From the NCBI RefSeq assembly GCF_933775445.1, contig NC_065876.1, positions 18,538,001-18,602,000 on the forward strand: a stretch of 64,000 nt of DNA. Direction: 5' to 3'. This DNA comes from Argentina anserina (Eukaryota; Streptophyta; Magnoliopsida; Rosales; Rosaceae). Positions within the stretch are counted from its first letter, which is position 1; the number at the start of each line of letters is the position of its first letter. Positions 1 through 12,080 of this stretch are shown here, in pieces. The notes beneath the pieces are model-generated. The model searched no databases. It had not been told where the DNA came from and saw only the letters and a program-made list of their open reading frames with translations. The translations under genes and the position numbers were made by a program.

Positions 1-3000
1 ATTTTTAGATGCCAATGGACAGTACGGCACACCGTCTGAACAAGCTTGCAAGAATAACAAGGTTTGTGGATATTTTTCCTAACGCCTACTTTTAGCAGTT
101 GAACATTTAAATTGCTGTGATTGATCAGATATGCCTACAGCCGTCAATTTTTTATGTTGGTGTTGGGACTGCTTCAAGTTTTTCTTTGCCTATAACTTTA
201 GTGAAATTTTTATTGTAGTGACTGGTGATTCCGCTCACTTGTTTTCAAAACAGCCGCTGTCTAGATTTTGGAAGATTTAGGTCAATAATCTTTGTTCTAG
301 ATGGCCCTAAATCTTATTGTGCTTTTGTATCTATAAATTTTCCACTCTTATGAGTATCTTTTAGCTTGATTTAGTTATATTGGTCATAAGTCTTGGGAGT
401 CATAGGAGACCACTTAGGGTTCATTGGCCAACAAAATGGGAGTTTGCCTTTTGTGTACTTTGGACTTGCTGATCTCCAAAAATGAAAATTCTTTTGAAGT
501 TTTCCTTTATCACATTGTCTGTCACTACACTGCCCAATAATCACTAATGTCTACTGATTTGCTAATTCTTCACGAATACTGCTATGAGTCTACTTTTACT
601 TTTCCTGAAAATCACATACACCGTTACACCACTTGTCAGATGAGTAAACTCAATGATTAGTTCTTCTGAAATCATATGTATGTTATCTTCTTTGTCATTA
701 GAATGTTGCTTCTGGTCTCGGATTTCCTACCTCATGAGCAAATGGGAAGCAAAGAATGGGGAATATCAATTGCTTAGCAACTCTGCAGTGATATTTCTGT
801 TCCAAATTACAAAGAAAAAAAAAGGGGGATTTAGATATACACCCATATTTGAAGGCTGCTTTTAGATTCCACCCACTCATACAACTTGTAAATTTAATTC
901 TCTCTAGATAAATCACACTTACATCATATCTGCCAAAGTGGAATGTTTAAGCATATATTGCTATATATCTTTTTAAGTGACCATCCTCGCTGAACCAAAT
1001 TTAAGTGAAATGCTCCTGTATGCTTAGAAAAATTGGGTTTAGGGATTATTCAGGATAAACATTGAATGTGCTAAGATTACATATTGAATTTCTGGTAGTA
1101 GATCCATAATCACAATTGTGTTTGTGATTGTTCCAGAACAAATGAAACAAATGATACAGTAGAGCTAGGACAGTTAGTGTACGAAGTCTACTGGATACTA
1201 GATGCAGAAGCGCATAGTAGATCATTATGAACATCATGAACTATCGCGTGATAAAAATGGTTGTCATGATACTTTCTTCTCCTTCTTCCATAACCTGACC
1301 TCAGAGAAGGAAGAGATAAGAGGACCCTTTGGTGATTGTGGTCAGAGATCCATAATAGAGTTGGACCACAATGACCAGTGGTCTAGTGTATCTGTGATCA
1401 TTCTTTACAAATGTCTGCTTTCTGGCATTCTATTCACTTTCCTCTATTTCTCTCCATTTTTTATCTTTTCCAGCTCTATGTTGAATTTGACCCTAGTTTT
1501 TTCATTGGGATGGTGGACACAGTAGTAGAGTCGTATGCATTAGTTTGTATACTTTAGACTTTATAGTTTATACAAGTACCTGACCTCAAATTTTAATTGC
1601 CAGTTTGAAATCAGGGAGCAGCGGTTGCGGTTTGCAGATACTAGTCCATCAAGTTCTTATTCGCACAAGGAAGTGAGTTGTATGAATAATCATCTTCATT
1701 GCCTTACCGTCAGATATCCTTACAAGTACTATAAAAAAGTTCTCTGCCTATTTTCTTTAGTCACTAAATTATTTTTAAATTGCAGGATATTGTAAGTATT
1801 CGCAAAAGGAGAGGTGGCAGTGATATCAAGAACTTGTCCCATAATGAATGGCTACAAAGTGTTCAAGTTGAACCTGATGTGATCACAATGTCATTTATAC
1901 CGATCACCTCTCTTTTAAATGGAGTCCCAGGGAGTGGATTCTTGAGCCATGCAATAAATCTTTATTTAAGATGTAAGCCTTTTTCCCCTAGTTGCACTCT
2001 CTATTTGGTTTACTTTTCTATTTACTGTTATTATAAATTATAGATATTTTTTGCTCTTACATTTCTTGAATATAGTTCTGAACTACATAAAAACTTAAGG
2101 TGATTAGAGAAAGAGGAAAAGCGTGTGCCAAATACCTAAAAGCCATGCATATTATGTTTGCAATTGCAAAATGGTCTGTTGGTGCTAATCAAATATGTTA
2201 GACTGGATTCCACCTTCAGAAACCAACCCGTTTCTGGAAGTTCTACTATTACATTTGAGCGTGCTTGCTAAGTGTCATGATCCATTCACGGAGAAAGGCC
2301 TTAGTAATGTATAATTAGTAAAGTTGATCCAGAATAATACAACAGATGTTTTTGGCTTTGCAATAGAAGTATAGAACTAACCCAGCAAGATAATTAGAAC
2401 TAACAGAACCAGGAGAAAATAGGATTATTTTTTATCCGGACCCTAACTCTGCCTATGTAATATTGCAGAAGTATGGTAGCATTATGGAAGTTAATTTGTA
2501 ACATGAGAGATTTAATCATCACTCATATGCTTGCAGATAAACCACCAATTGAAGAGCTTCATCAGTTTTTGGAATTTCAGCTGCCACGGCAGTGGGCGCC
2601 GGTTTTTAGTGACCTTCCTCTTGGTCCACAAAGGAAGCATCAAAGCAATGCATCTCTACAGTTTAGCTTAATGGGGCCCAAGCTTTATGTTAATACTAGT
2701 CTGGTAAGGTTCCTGATGTCTGCTTATTTAAAAAGAAGACAATTACTTTTAACATAAATGTTTGGCATAAATGCCGATTTGCACCCCAAATTTGGCTGAA
2801 ATTGTCAATTTGCACCCTGAACTTGCATTTGAGTCAATTTACCTCCTAAACTTGGTAAAAATTGCCGATTTACACCTCGAACTTGTATTTGAGTCAATTT
2901 ACCTCCTAAACTTGGTAAAAATTGCCGATTTGCACCCCATCCGTTAAATTTAACTGTTTTTATCCAATTTTGCGTCACATGTCATGCACATGAGGGGTAA

Positions 3001-4948
3001 TGTTGTCATTTTCTATTTATATTTTTCTTAAAAACAAATAAAAATATTTTTTAAAATGAGGATTATTTTGTTAATCAAATTATTTATTTACATCTTTTTT
3101 TCTACCTACTTAACCCTACTTTGAATTATATATTCAATATACCTACCCATTCAAATATAGTGTGTTGTGTATAAATATATTTTTATATGTACACATTGTT
3201 GGAGGATGAACAAAACGAGAATAATAACGACGTAATAGAACAAAACATAACCGTTTATTAATTGATAATGAGGCCAATAGATATGCATTACATAATCACA
3301 ATCTCGTAGGATTCAGAGTCCTAATCTATTACAGAGATGCGAATCTATTTCTAACAGGAAACCTAATAAGGCTAAGACACACACAATGGTAGAATAGTAA
3401 TTATCTCGAAACACACATTTATTTTTAATTTTCAATATATTTATTTATTTATATTTTTTCTAATATATTCTAACATATCATATCACATAAAATAATAAAT
3501 ATATAAATCAATAATATGTTTCGAAAAAACAAACATTGTAGCAAGTGTTCCTCTTAAGTAATTTTATTAATTTATTTCATTATTCAATATGAATAAATAT
3601 ATAATGACAATACTACCCCTTAAATGCATGACATGTGACGCAAAATTGGATAGAAACAGTTAAATTTAACGGATGGGGTGCAATTGACTCAAATACAAGT
3701 TCAGGGTGTAAATCGGCAATTTTTACCAAGTTTAGGAGGTAAATTGACTCAAATGCAAGTTCAGGGTGTAAATTGACAATTTCAACCAAATTTGGGGTGC
3801 AAATAAGCATTTATGCCTAAATGTTTTTGGGATAACTATCATGTTGATGTTTGAAGTAAGTCATCTAAATACTATGGAGAAGATTTCTAAGAATACTTGA
3901 GTTCCATGGGACAACTTTTTAATCATGTTGATGTTTGAAGTTTACAGTCATGTCTAAGGAAAATATAGACATTCATCTCTTAACTTTTGAATGTATTTGT
4001 AATGGAAAAAGCCCTTGGAAATTTTTCTAGTATTACTTGACACAACTTTCATGACCCTGTTTTCATATTTATGTGCTGACATCACAATGACTGGTAAGTT
4101 TTACATGTTTGCCAATTATCCTACAATTATTGCATGAACTGAAGTATAAATGTTACCATTTAATTATTCAGGTCTATCTGCTTTCAATGTACTGCTTTCA
4201 GAAAGATATCATTATTTGCTCTATGTTTTTTTTAGAGGAATTATTTGATACATCTTGTCAGGTTGATGTAGGAAAGAGGCCAGTGACTGGTTTGAGGCTG
4301 TATTTAGAAGGCAAAAAAAGCAATCGCTTGGCCATTCACTTACAACACCTCTCCTCTCTTCCAAAAGTCTTCCAACTTGAAGATGATCCGAATGGAAATT
4401 TCCGTCGTGATTCTTATGATCGTAAGTACTATGAGAAAGTCCAATGGAAGAACTTTTCTCATGTGTGTACTGCTCCTGTGGAGTCAGATGAGGATCTTTC
4501 AGTAGTAACTGGGGCACAGTTGCAGGTTGAGAATTATGGGATAAAGAATATTCTCTTCTTGAGACTCCGCTTCACTACTGTTTCCGGAGCTACAATTGTA
4601 AAGCATCCGGAATGGGAAGGCTCACCAGGGTTGGCCCATAAGTCGGGACTCATATCAACACTAATAAGCCATCACTTTACAACAGTTCAAAAGCCACCTC
4701 CACGGCCAGCAGATGTCAACATAAACTCAGCCGTCTATCCAGGGGGTCCTCCAGTTCCCATCCAAGCCTCAAGACTCCGGAAGTTTGTGGATACAACAGA
4801 AATGACAAGGGGGCCACAGGAAACTCCAGGTTATTGGGTTGTATCTGGGGCAAGACTAGTTGTCGAAAAGGGCAGGATATCACTGCGCGTGAAGTATTCT
4901 TTATTGACAGTAATATTACCTGATGAAGAAGAGTTGGAGGAACATTAG
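1..4948 (+). CDS. MACPF-domain protein of the plant CAD1/NSL1 family, 3' half (5' end outside window)
   Basis: Five exons join in frame: 1-61, 1604-1672, 1786-1972, 2537-2703 and 4262-4948 (stop TAG). Donors are GTTTGT, GTGAGT, GTAAGC and GTAAGG; every acceptor is AG. About 389 codons are visible; family members are usually near 600 residues, so the N-terminal third and start codon lie upstream. Family hallmarks seen are an RRGG motif followed by [27 protein letters not shown], the [20 protein letters not shown] stretch, [41 protein letters not shown] and a C-terminal [10 protein letters not shown]...LRVKYSLL block. The Arabidopsis subgroup containing At4g24290 is the closest I recognise. Family members (CAD1, NSL1) restrain salicylate-dependent cell death and immunity; the role here is inferred from family only. 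No stop or frameshift interrupts the exons, so the gene looks intact despite a transposon in its last intron. Confidence 0.93.
62..1603 (+). other. Intron of the MACPF gene, 1.54 kb
   Basis: This intron lies between the GTTTGT donor and the acceptor ending TTGCCAG. It is AT-rich. Open frames inside it (for example 653-865 and 1202-1525) show no family features. I see no recognisable transposon in it. Confidence 0.75.
2764..3817. mobile_element. MULE-type non-autonomous element with long TIRs, inside the last MACPF intron
   Basis: The ends are inverted copies of each other. The left arm is about 2764-3010 and the right arm about 3603-3817. Both begin GGCATAAATG and run through the same repeated module (GCCGATTT...CACC, GAGTCAATTTACCTCC, CCATCCGTTAAATTTAAC). 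The left arm has one extra copy of a roughly 45-60 bp module. The element is flanked by a perfect 9-bp direct duplication, TAAATGTTT, at 2755-2763 and 3818-3826. A 9-bp duplication with long TIRs is the Mutator superfamily signature. No transposase is present, so the element depended on a helper. Its interior is AT-rich and carries a nested solo LTR. The minus-strand ORF at 3613-3810 is only TIR read through. Confidence 0.9.
3197..3413. mobile_element. Solo LTR, 217 bp, nested in the MULE
   Basis: The sequence starts TGTT and ends AACA. It is flanked by a perfect 5-bp direct repeat, CACAT, at 3192-3196 and 3414-3418. The TG...CA ends plus a 5-bp target duplication identify an LTR left by recombination between the LTRs of a short element. 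Orientation and family are not clear. It is younger than the MULE it interrupts. Confidence 0.75.
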
Positions 4949-5400
4949 CTCATAAAGAAAAAGAAAATTCATATGATATAGGTTCAAGGGCGGAGTAGGA
5001 ATTGATGGGGGTTTCAAAGGTTGTTGTATTACTGTATATTTTGGTTTATCTCTGAAGAACTGGAGATTTTTGTACCTGAACAAGTTCACAGCACAGGCAG
5101 GCTGTATCAGTTCTAATTTACCTGGTGTTGTGGGTATAGTCGGAATTTGTGGCGCTAACGGCCAAGCTTATCTTGTATGATGTCTACTCCGGCATGCATT
5201 TCTCGGAATAGAAAAGTAACTGCATACTTGTGCAAACATATATATGAAATAATGCGTTGTTGTCCTTTCGCCATATTCAGGTTCCATCCTAACAACTATA
5301 CAGTAATAAAAGACAGATACCCCTTGCACTGCAAATTTCTTTATGCAACCATGCTTTTAACTTGTTCTTATTCTTCTGTGCAATTTTTAAACCATCTGTT
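4949..5400 (+). other. 3' untranslated region of the MACPF gene (approximate end)
   Basis: This non-coding sequence follows the stop codon. An AATAAA hexamer at 5305-5310 is a plausible near-upstream poly(A) element. The true cleavage site cannot be read from sequence alone. The short ORF at 5177-5410 lies in this UTR and resembles no known protein. Confidence 0.45.
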
Positions 5401-6878
5401 TATCTTGTAACTTACAGTACGATTGGAAGGGAAGATTAAAAAATTCGTAAGTGACGCAATCTTTAACTCCATTAATCTGATAGAATTATAATTACATTTT
5501 TTGTAGGGGAAAATTTAATTCATTGGCATAATGCTATGACGGCCACAAGGACCAAACAAATGAGGTGACATAACCACCTCAAATGCATGCTAAAACTAAG
5601 CAAATAACAACGCACAAAACGCATTTATTAAAGCAAACAAAGTATGAAAAAAAAATGTCAAACGAGCGGACTATAGAAAATAAATTGCAAAGCAAATGTG
5701 CAACTCATCAACACTACGTTCCCAATAAAACAGCCAACCGTCATAATTTGTTTTTCCTATTTCAAGACTTCAAATAGAGAAAAGAAAAGAAGTAAAGAGT
5801 GGTAATTCCTTGCTCAAGATTTTTGGAGACAATTGAGGTACAATGGGGCTGGGAAAGGGATTGGTTCACAGCACATCAAAACAAATAAAGCATCAGTATT
5901 CTGAACTACGCCCAAATAGTTGAGTCATGGTGTAGAGACGTAGCCAGAATTGTATCAAAAAGGGCAGGTAATTTACATAGTACATCTATTCACATTCAAT
6001 GCATCTACCTTCTATCTAAAAATGGACTCTGTAGAAAGTTAACTTGATATATAACACTTGAGCATGAATGCTTAGTTTATCTTCCGAATTTGGCGTTGTT
6101 TCTGGTAATAAATGGTAGAAGCAGACTTCAAGCAAAAACACTTATCTGCTGATATATTTTATTCTTTTGTTAATTATCTTCAACAAAAATAACAGAGGCA
6201 ATACTTGGACCCTAAGAATGATTTCAATTTTGTAGAATTAGTTCCTACTACCTTATTATCAAATGCTAAGTTAAATAATCAAAAGAATGAAATTAGTCAT
6301 GTATGACCAGCAACATATTCTTGTATTACATAAGTGCATGACCAGAATATAGAACAGGAAAAGAAAAACCTAGGTCCGTCACTACATTTATCCAGCATAA
6401 AAACTTATCAATACATGGTCGTACAACTTCAATGGATGATCCTTCGTTTTTTTATAGGGCAGTCATACATGGAGAACTTAACAGTACTGTACCAGGGTGG
6501 TTCCATTGTTGTCAGAGATGATCCTTCCTTTGTTTGCCTAACAGGACTTCAACTACCATTATGCTAGAAAAATAAAGACCAAATCGGGAAATGGGAAAAG
6601 TTGTTTTTGTTGTTTTCATTACAATAAGAAGACTGCAACCTAACCAAATTGACGAAACAGAGAACACTACGTGCTGCATATGAAGAAGGTAAAATGGCTT
6701 TGCTCAAACAGATGTATCTTATATTTTGCTATCAACACATTAACCAGGTCTACTATAATGCGTACGAATCAATCTTAAATTCCATGTGAAAACAGATGGA
6801 CATTATGTGAGTGTCTAAGAATATTGCTTAATGTGTGATAATAAGATGGTTAATGGCATAAATATATCAAATAGTTAC
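5401..6878. other. Intergenic stretch
   Basis: AT-rich sequence without a recognisable gene. Short ORFs at 5583-5777 and 6334-6567 show no family features, splice context or repeat similarity that I can see. Confidence 0.5.
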
Positions 6879-6952
6879 CTTTTTGGCTTCTTGTCTTGGT
6901 CACAATGCTTTTGTTGTACCCTCTGTTTCTGTTTCACTTCTTCTTTCTGGTG
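6879..6952 (-). other. Exon-like segment, Lys/Gln-rich, unidentified
   Basis: On the minus strand, CTCTGCAG precedes this 74-base segment and GTAACT follows it, a good acceptor/donor pair. One frame is open and encodes a charged peptide beginning HQKEEVKQKQRVQQ. A possible upstream leader exon with a GTACGT donor lies at about 7556-7640. Together they hint at a spliced minus-strand transcript converging on the MACPF gene. I do not recognise the product and it may be non-coding. Confidence 0.3.
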
Positions 6953-8719
6953 CTGCAGAGATTGGAAGTTTCACTTGTTAGAGGTATTTATACATAGCGA
7001 CTATCATTATCCAAAATCTGAAAAAGGAGAGAATTCGGTTCAAAAACCGTCTAAGTAAATACAATGTTCATCAATTACAGTTATGACATAGACTTCTTCA
7101 AAAGTTGAAAATTTTGATTTTATGCTACAAATATAAAATCACATGCAAAAACCATTGGTATGTATAATGTCTGAACTGAGGTAGATCATTTGAACTGATT
7201 TTCCAATTGTAAGTACAAAACCATCACAGGAAAAATATAAGGAGATCGCTTACACCGACTCAGGGACTGAAGACATCTTGAGATACTTTCTCTACTTGGC
7301 AATAACCCTACCACTGCATATATGTTGCAACAATCCAAAATTCAGATTGAAGTCATCGAACCAACCCAGATAATAAAATGAATCCTCAAATCATAATCAG
7401 ATCTCGAACATAAAACTAAACCCAACAGAAAACCAACAGGATAAATCAGAAGACAAACCAAATTAAAATAAAAAAAGAAAATAACATCAAAAATACCAAA
7501 TGCGATGACCAAGAACCGAAAGGCCCGTTTGTAAACCGCAATAAAAGCTACGTACCATGTTCGCCACTCGCCACCTCTACCTTTCTTCCTCTCCGTCCGT
7601 CACGATTTAGATGGACTCTCTTTTGTGAAGGCAGAGCATGACACTGGATTCTCTATCGAGTCTTATGGTGCTTCTTAAAAAAAAAAATTGGCTTCCCTAA
7701 CATCTTTAGATGAAACCTACAAACAAAATAAATACTTATGGAGAATCCAATTAGTAAATATATAATTACAAACTCACATCGGAACTCCAATGAGTCTGAT
7801 CTGTGTTTACTCACATCACATCGAACATCATATCAGAAATGAAGATCTTACAGTTGATTTTCATCTCCATGAATATAGAACATAAGTGTTAGCTAGCTTT
7901 CACTTCTAATAAAATAGTAATCATATGCATATACTCACCTTCAAATGCAAATTCAGTGGCAAATATTATCCTCCAGCGACACCTTGCCCGATTCTGTAAT
8001 CTAAATCAAAATAACATTACCTGCTCCAATGGTAAATGCTATAAGTTACCTAATAACAAAGTAAAACCAAACAACATTACCTGCTTCAAAGCAATAGCAA
8101 TGTAAGTAACATAACCATATTTCAATAAACACATCAAATATTGAGGGCATTAGTATTATCCAACCCTGTTTTTAAAAAGACAGAGACATTTAAAAAAATA
8201 CTCGACCTAATTCACTCTTAATCCAACAGAATGGAACCAAGCAACAAACTTATCAGGTCAACTATCCCTTCTCACATACACTACCACGAAAAACTAAAAA
8301 GAAACAAAAAAAAAAACTACCATAATTAAACCAAACTTGTAATTTTGACACTTCTAGGTCAGAAATTACATAAAGCTTATATCATTTGCGGATTCTAACT
8401 GTTTTGGATTACATCTGACAATCGACACTGATCATATGTTTTCAATATAAAAGTGAGTAGGAATTGAGTGTCAATTGTGCTCTGGTAGAAAAGTGATAGG
8501 CAATATAACAATAATTGACTTTTATCTGATAAGGCAGTATGACTTTATTTCGTAAGGTAGTATTTTGACTGGTTTTTCATACCTTAACCCATAATTAATT
8601 CCAGAAAAATAAGAGACGGAAGAAAATAAGGAATCCTAAGTTCCTAACTATACGCAAGTCTCTCTTATATACAAAACAGGGAAAAAATTCATTACCTGAA
8701 TGTTGTGAAGTCTGATTAC
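6953..8719. other. Intergenic stretch
   Basis: No gene recognised. At 7556-7640 a CT-rich stretch (plus strand) reads on the minus strand as a purine-rich leader ending in a GTACGT donor, a candidate first exon for the exon-like segment at 6879-6952. The rest is AT-rich with no clear coding or repeat structure. Confidence 0.4.
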
Positions 8720-9015
8720 CTGGAGCTTTAAGCCTTCCACACTTGGAGCTTTGAGCTTTCCAACCCTGAACAAAGCATCATTAATATCTTGCTCAATTAT
8801 AGGTCTATTCATCGATATCATCAGAAGTGGTCTCGGGGAACAAAGGAGGGATAATGATTCTTAAATCATGATAGGGAGCAGCTAAAATAAATTCTGAAAA
8901 AACTCCTTTGCAATTCTCCTCATACCATCACTATCAGTAGTCCAAGTACCATTATTGTCAAACATGCCATCAATTTCCTTATTCTTCTCACCACAGTGGT
9001 AATTAGCACTAAGTA
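8720..9015 (-). pseudogene. LINE reverse transcriptase fragment (start of the RT region)
   Basis: The minus strand reads NKEIDGMFDNNGTWTT...IAKEFFQNLF, the typical plant LINE linker before the RT. After a stop it continues with PIIEQDINDALF...KAPSVEGLK, equivalent to the conserved KAPGPDG motif that opens the RT domain. Similarity then fades. This is the natural continuation of the LINE endonuclease at 14.4-15.7 kb on the same strand, so the two are probably one LINE split by the LTR element between them. It is inactive, with stops and no catalytic YxDD motif. Confidence 0.75.
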
Positions 9016-9755
9016 AGAAAGGTAGCTTCTCAAAGATTTGCCCAGCCCACGCAAGAGCGCTTATGTCATATGGGAACTCATGGCCGGAAACAATCCTGGT
9101 AGGAATAATAAGAATCAAAGTCCAGGTTGGTTGGTGAGCCTAGTGATAGGAGACTATCTAGCTTGGTTCGGAGAGCACTTGTTGGGTTAAAGATTTTTTT
9201 GTCGCTAAATGTTACGGCCTAAATGCTGAACTATTGACCCTACTTGTTCGGATGGGTGTTCACCCCAAAGTCTTCCCGGATTGCATGCATACATCCGTAA
9301 GTAACTTAGTGCAACATGGCAAATTTCATTGAGAAGAATCAGCAAAGAAAAGAAAAATGGGTCAACATCTTAATGTGTATTTGAGGGCTGAGGAGTGTCC
9401 ACACGAGTTCGTTGAGGTGTCTACACAGGGAGTTTACTTGCTTACTTGTTAGAGAGAGGGATTCTTAACTTCCAAATGAAACTCCATTTATAAAAATATA
9501 GGGAACCAAAATCACGACCAGAATCTTTTACGATTTATGGCGATATTAGTTTAATCTTTTACTCGGAACGAGAGTCGTACTAAGTGTGACGACTCTAAAA
9601 GTTGACTTTTCGATGCATAAGTTTTTCGAGAAAACTTCCTTCGCGAAAGTCGTAGATCTCGTCGATACGAATTCGTGGACACGCGGCACGCCTAAATCGG
9701 AGTTCGTATGAAGAATTTACGAATCAAAACGTATTTAGGCATTTTTGGAATTTAG

Positions 9756-9763
9756 TATAAATA
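9756..9763 (+). promoter_or_regulatory. TATA box of the LTR promoter
   Basis: TATAAATA lies about 1.05 kb upstream of the PBS, inside the LTR, where the U3/R boundary is expected. Transcription would start about 25-35 bases downstream. Confidence 0.5.
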
Positions 9764-10814
9764 GGAGGTCGAAAATGGGAAAAAGGAAACAAAATGCGAA
9801 AACTCGAAAGTTTTGCGCCACTGTTCATCCCCGACCCTGAGATTTCGCCGGCGCCGTTCTCTGCCGTCCAGCCACCGATCGGAGCACCACTAGTCCCGTT
9901 CAAACCGTCTCACCATTCTCCGTCGTTTGGTACCAGCCCCGACGCCTGCTGACCGTCGTGCAAGGCGCAACAACACCCGAAAGATCCGGTAGAAGTCAAC
10001 GCCGCCGTGCGGCCGTTTTCCGACGACTCCGGAGCTCGGGGTTATCATCATTCGACTTGGTTATTCATTCTGTGCACGAATCGATTGGAGTTGGGCGACG
10101 AATCGAGCTAGATCGCAATTTGGGAATTCGTTGCACTGTTCCGACCTTCCTCTGCGTTTTCCAGCCACTTCCCGGCCGATATGGGCTTCGACGCCGTCGT
10201 GAAAAGGTGTTTTGTTGTGATCTATAACTTTCATGTTGGAGTCGAGTTGATTTGGAGAGTTGGAAAGGGGTGGCGCGTGGGGCCCACGCGCAACCACTGT
10301 GGCGGGGTGTGCGGCGGCGCGTGGTGTCATTTTTGGGGCAGTAGGTTGCTCCTTGAGTAGCATTCGTCGATACGAACTTATCGACATATTAATCGACGTA
10401 TTTGGTTGTTGTATGCTGTTGGTAAATTAGATTATCGTATAAAAGATTAATGTGATTGTTGTGTGTTTGATGGATGATGGTTATAGTGATGGTTGCATAT
10501 GTCGGATGTTTTGTTGTATGTGATATACGAATCGAAATGGTTATGAGTTTTGCATGATTATAGTAAGTGTGTAGGTTGGTGGTAAATGTGAAGGTTTGTG
10601 ATACGATATTGACCCTAGATAGTTGTTGGTTGTAAAGTCGGGTTGTTGATGAAGAGTTGAACTATGAATGTCTTGATCCCTCGTAGAGGGTACGTAGGCA
10701 GCCCAAACAAGGTTTGGGTGCAGCCGCAATTATTTTAGATTAGATTTCGGTTTGCTGGTTTTAATTTGGTTTTTAGTGCGTAATTAGGTTAGTTTTGGGA
10801 CGGGTCGTCTCATT

Positions 10815-10828
10815 TGGTATCAGAGCAT
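10815..10828 (+). promoter_or_regulatory. Primer-binding site (initiator Met-tRNA) of the LARD-like element
   Basis: TGGTATCAGAGC is the standard plant retrotransposon PBS complementary to the 3' end of initiator tRNA-Met. It starts two bases after an LTR ending in CA. Confidence 0.85.
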
Positions 10829-11450
10829 GGTCCTCTGACTGATGGGCTTGCTGAGATGTAGGAGTTAGTACGTTTATTTTGGGAAAATTTCTGTGTCTCG
10901 GGAATCTTAATTTTTATATATTCATGCATGCGTTCACTTAAAACCGAGACGAGTGAGTTAACCAATTTGACGCGGTTTTCTCCATGTTCTTCTGGAAATG
11001 GGGTTGTAAAGCCGGAATTATTTGAGGTTACTCGGTTGACCTTTGCAAGCATCCAATTTAGATGCTAGGTTTTTGGCTATGAGTGGACGTTTATGTTAAA
11101 TATATGCGCATGCATATTATTGAGTTAATTATTATCTTAGAATTATAATTTTAAATTTCAAATATTTAGTTTGTTAGTTATTTGGAAATGAGATTTCCAG
11201 AAAACTATAATTGTTGGGAAATTACCGAAATGAGATTTTCGGGAAAATGTATGATTTAATTTATTTCTTCTTGATTATTTACAATGTGATTCTATTTAGT
11301 GGTCTTGGAAATAAATTTGAGAAATATATTTAATGACTTATGGGATATTTGGAAAATGGTTGATTAATTATTGGGGATTGAGATTCTCGGAAATTGTTGT
11401 GTATATATTGAGATTTATACGAAAGGTTGGGAACTGTACTCGCTCTATTT

Positions 11451-11640
11451 ATTCTTATCCGGTATCATCTCCTTTAACTATTTAAAGGGGGCACGATCAA
11501 TGGATAAGAATGATTTTATATTTTATTCCGGTATCCTCTCCTTTAATCTTATAAAGGTCGCACGATCAACGGAATCATATTCCATTCTATCCGGTATCCT
11601 CTCCTGTAGCAAAAGGGGGCATGGTCAACGGATATGAATG
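11451..11640 (+). repeat. Tandem array A: three hairpin units of about 62-66 bp
   Basis: Each unit has an outer inverted repeat that differs between units yet still pairs: ATTCTTATCC/GGATAAGAAT, ATTCC/GGAAT and TATCC/GGATA. Inside lies GGTATC(A/C)TCTCC and, in units 1 and 2, a second stem CCTTTA(A)/(T)TAAAGG. Paired changes in both arms suggest the structure, not just the sequence, has been kept. The array sits about 640 bases downstream of the PBS in the transcribed leader. Confidence 0.75.
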
Positions 11641-11672
11641 ATATCTGTTTTTGTGACTATGTTAGCATACTA

Positions 11673-11941
11673 TATCACTTTTCCGCCTGAGAGGCGATGC
11701 CGCCCGAGGGGCGAGGTTATGTGATATCACTTTTCCACCTGAGAGGCGATGCCGCCCGAGGAGTGAGGTTACGTGACATTACTTTTCCGCCTGAGAGGCG
11801 ATGCCACTCGGGGGGGGGGGGGGGCGAGGTTACATGATATCACTTTTCTGCCTGGAGGGCGATGCCGCCAGGAGGGCGATATTACGTGATATCACTTTTC
11901 CGCCTGGAGGGCGATGCCGCCTGAGGGGCGAGGTTATATAG
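11673..11941 (+). repeat. Tandem array B: five units of about 52 bp with double GC hairpins
   Basis: Units start at about 11673, 11725, 11777, 11838 and 11890. A typical unit is TATCACTTTTC, then a CGCCT-GAG-AGGCG hairpin, ATGC, a CGCCC-GAG-GGGCG hairpin, and AGGTTA. Units join through the palindrome GTGATATCAC. In units 4 and 5 the first stem becomes CGCCT-GGA-GGGCG, still pairable with one wobble. Unit 3 contains a run of 15 G (11810-11824). Confidence 0.85.
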
Positions 11942-12015
11942 CCAGCAATGAAATGATGATTCAATACCCTCTCCATGAACGTGACGTAACGGTATTGAAA
12001 ACTTGAGATTATTTA

Positions 12016-12034
12016 TGTATATATATATATATAT
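12016..12034. repeat. TA microsatellite
   Basis: A short (TA)n run between arrays B and C of the LARD-like element. Confidence 0.85.
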
Positions 12035-12080
12035 ATTTTTGCCCGGGGGCCATAGTGTATGACGTTTGTCATTTATTTTT

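Noticed and set aside
653..1525. ORFs in the first MACPF intron
   Set aside because: The flanking exons join in frame without them, and they show no coding features.
3613..3810. Minus-strand ORF with repeated PELxFESI words
   Set aside because: It is translation of the repeated modules in the MULE terminal inverted repeat.
9958..10387. Arg-rich ORFs on both strands (9958-10227 plus, 10061-10387 minus)
   Set aside because: They lie in the GC-rich R/U5 part of an LTR between the TATA box and the PBS; no family similarity, overlapping frames.
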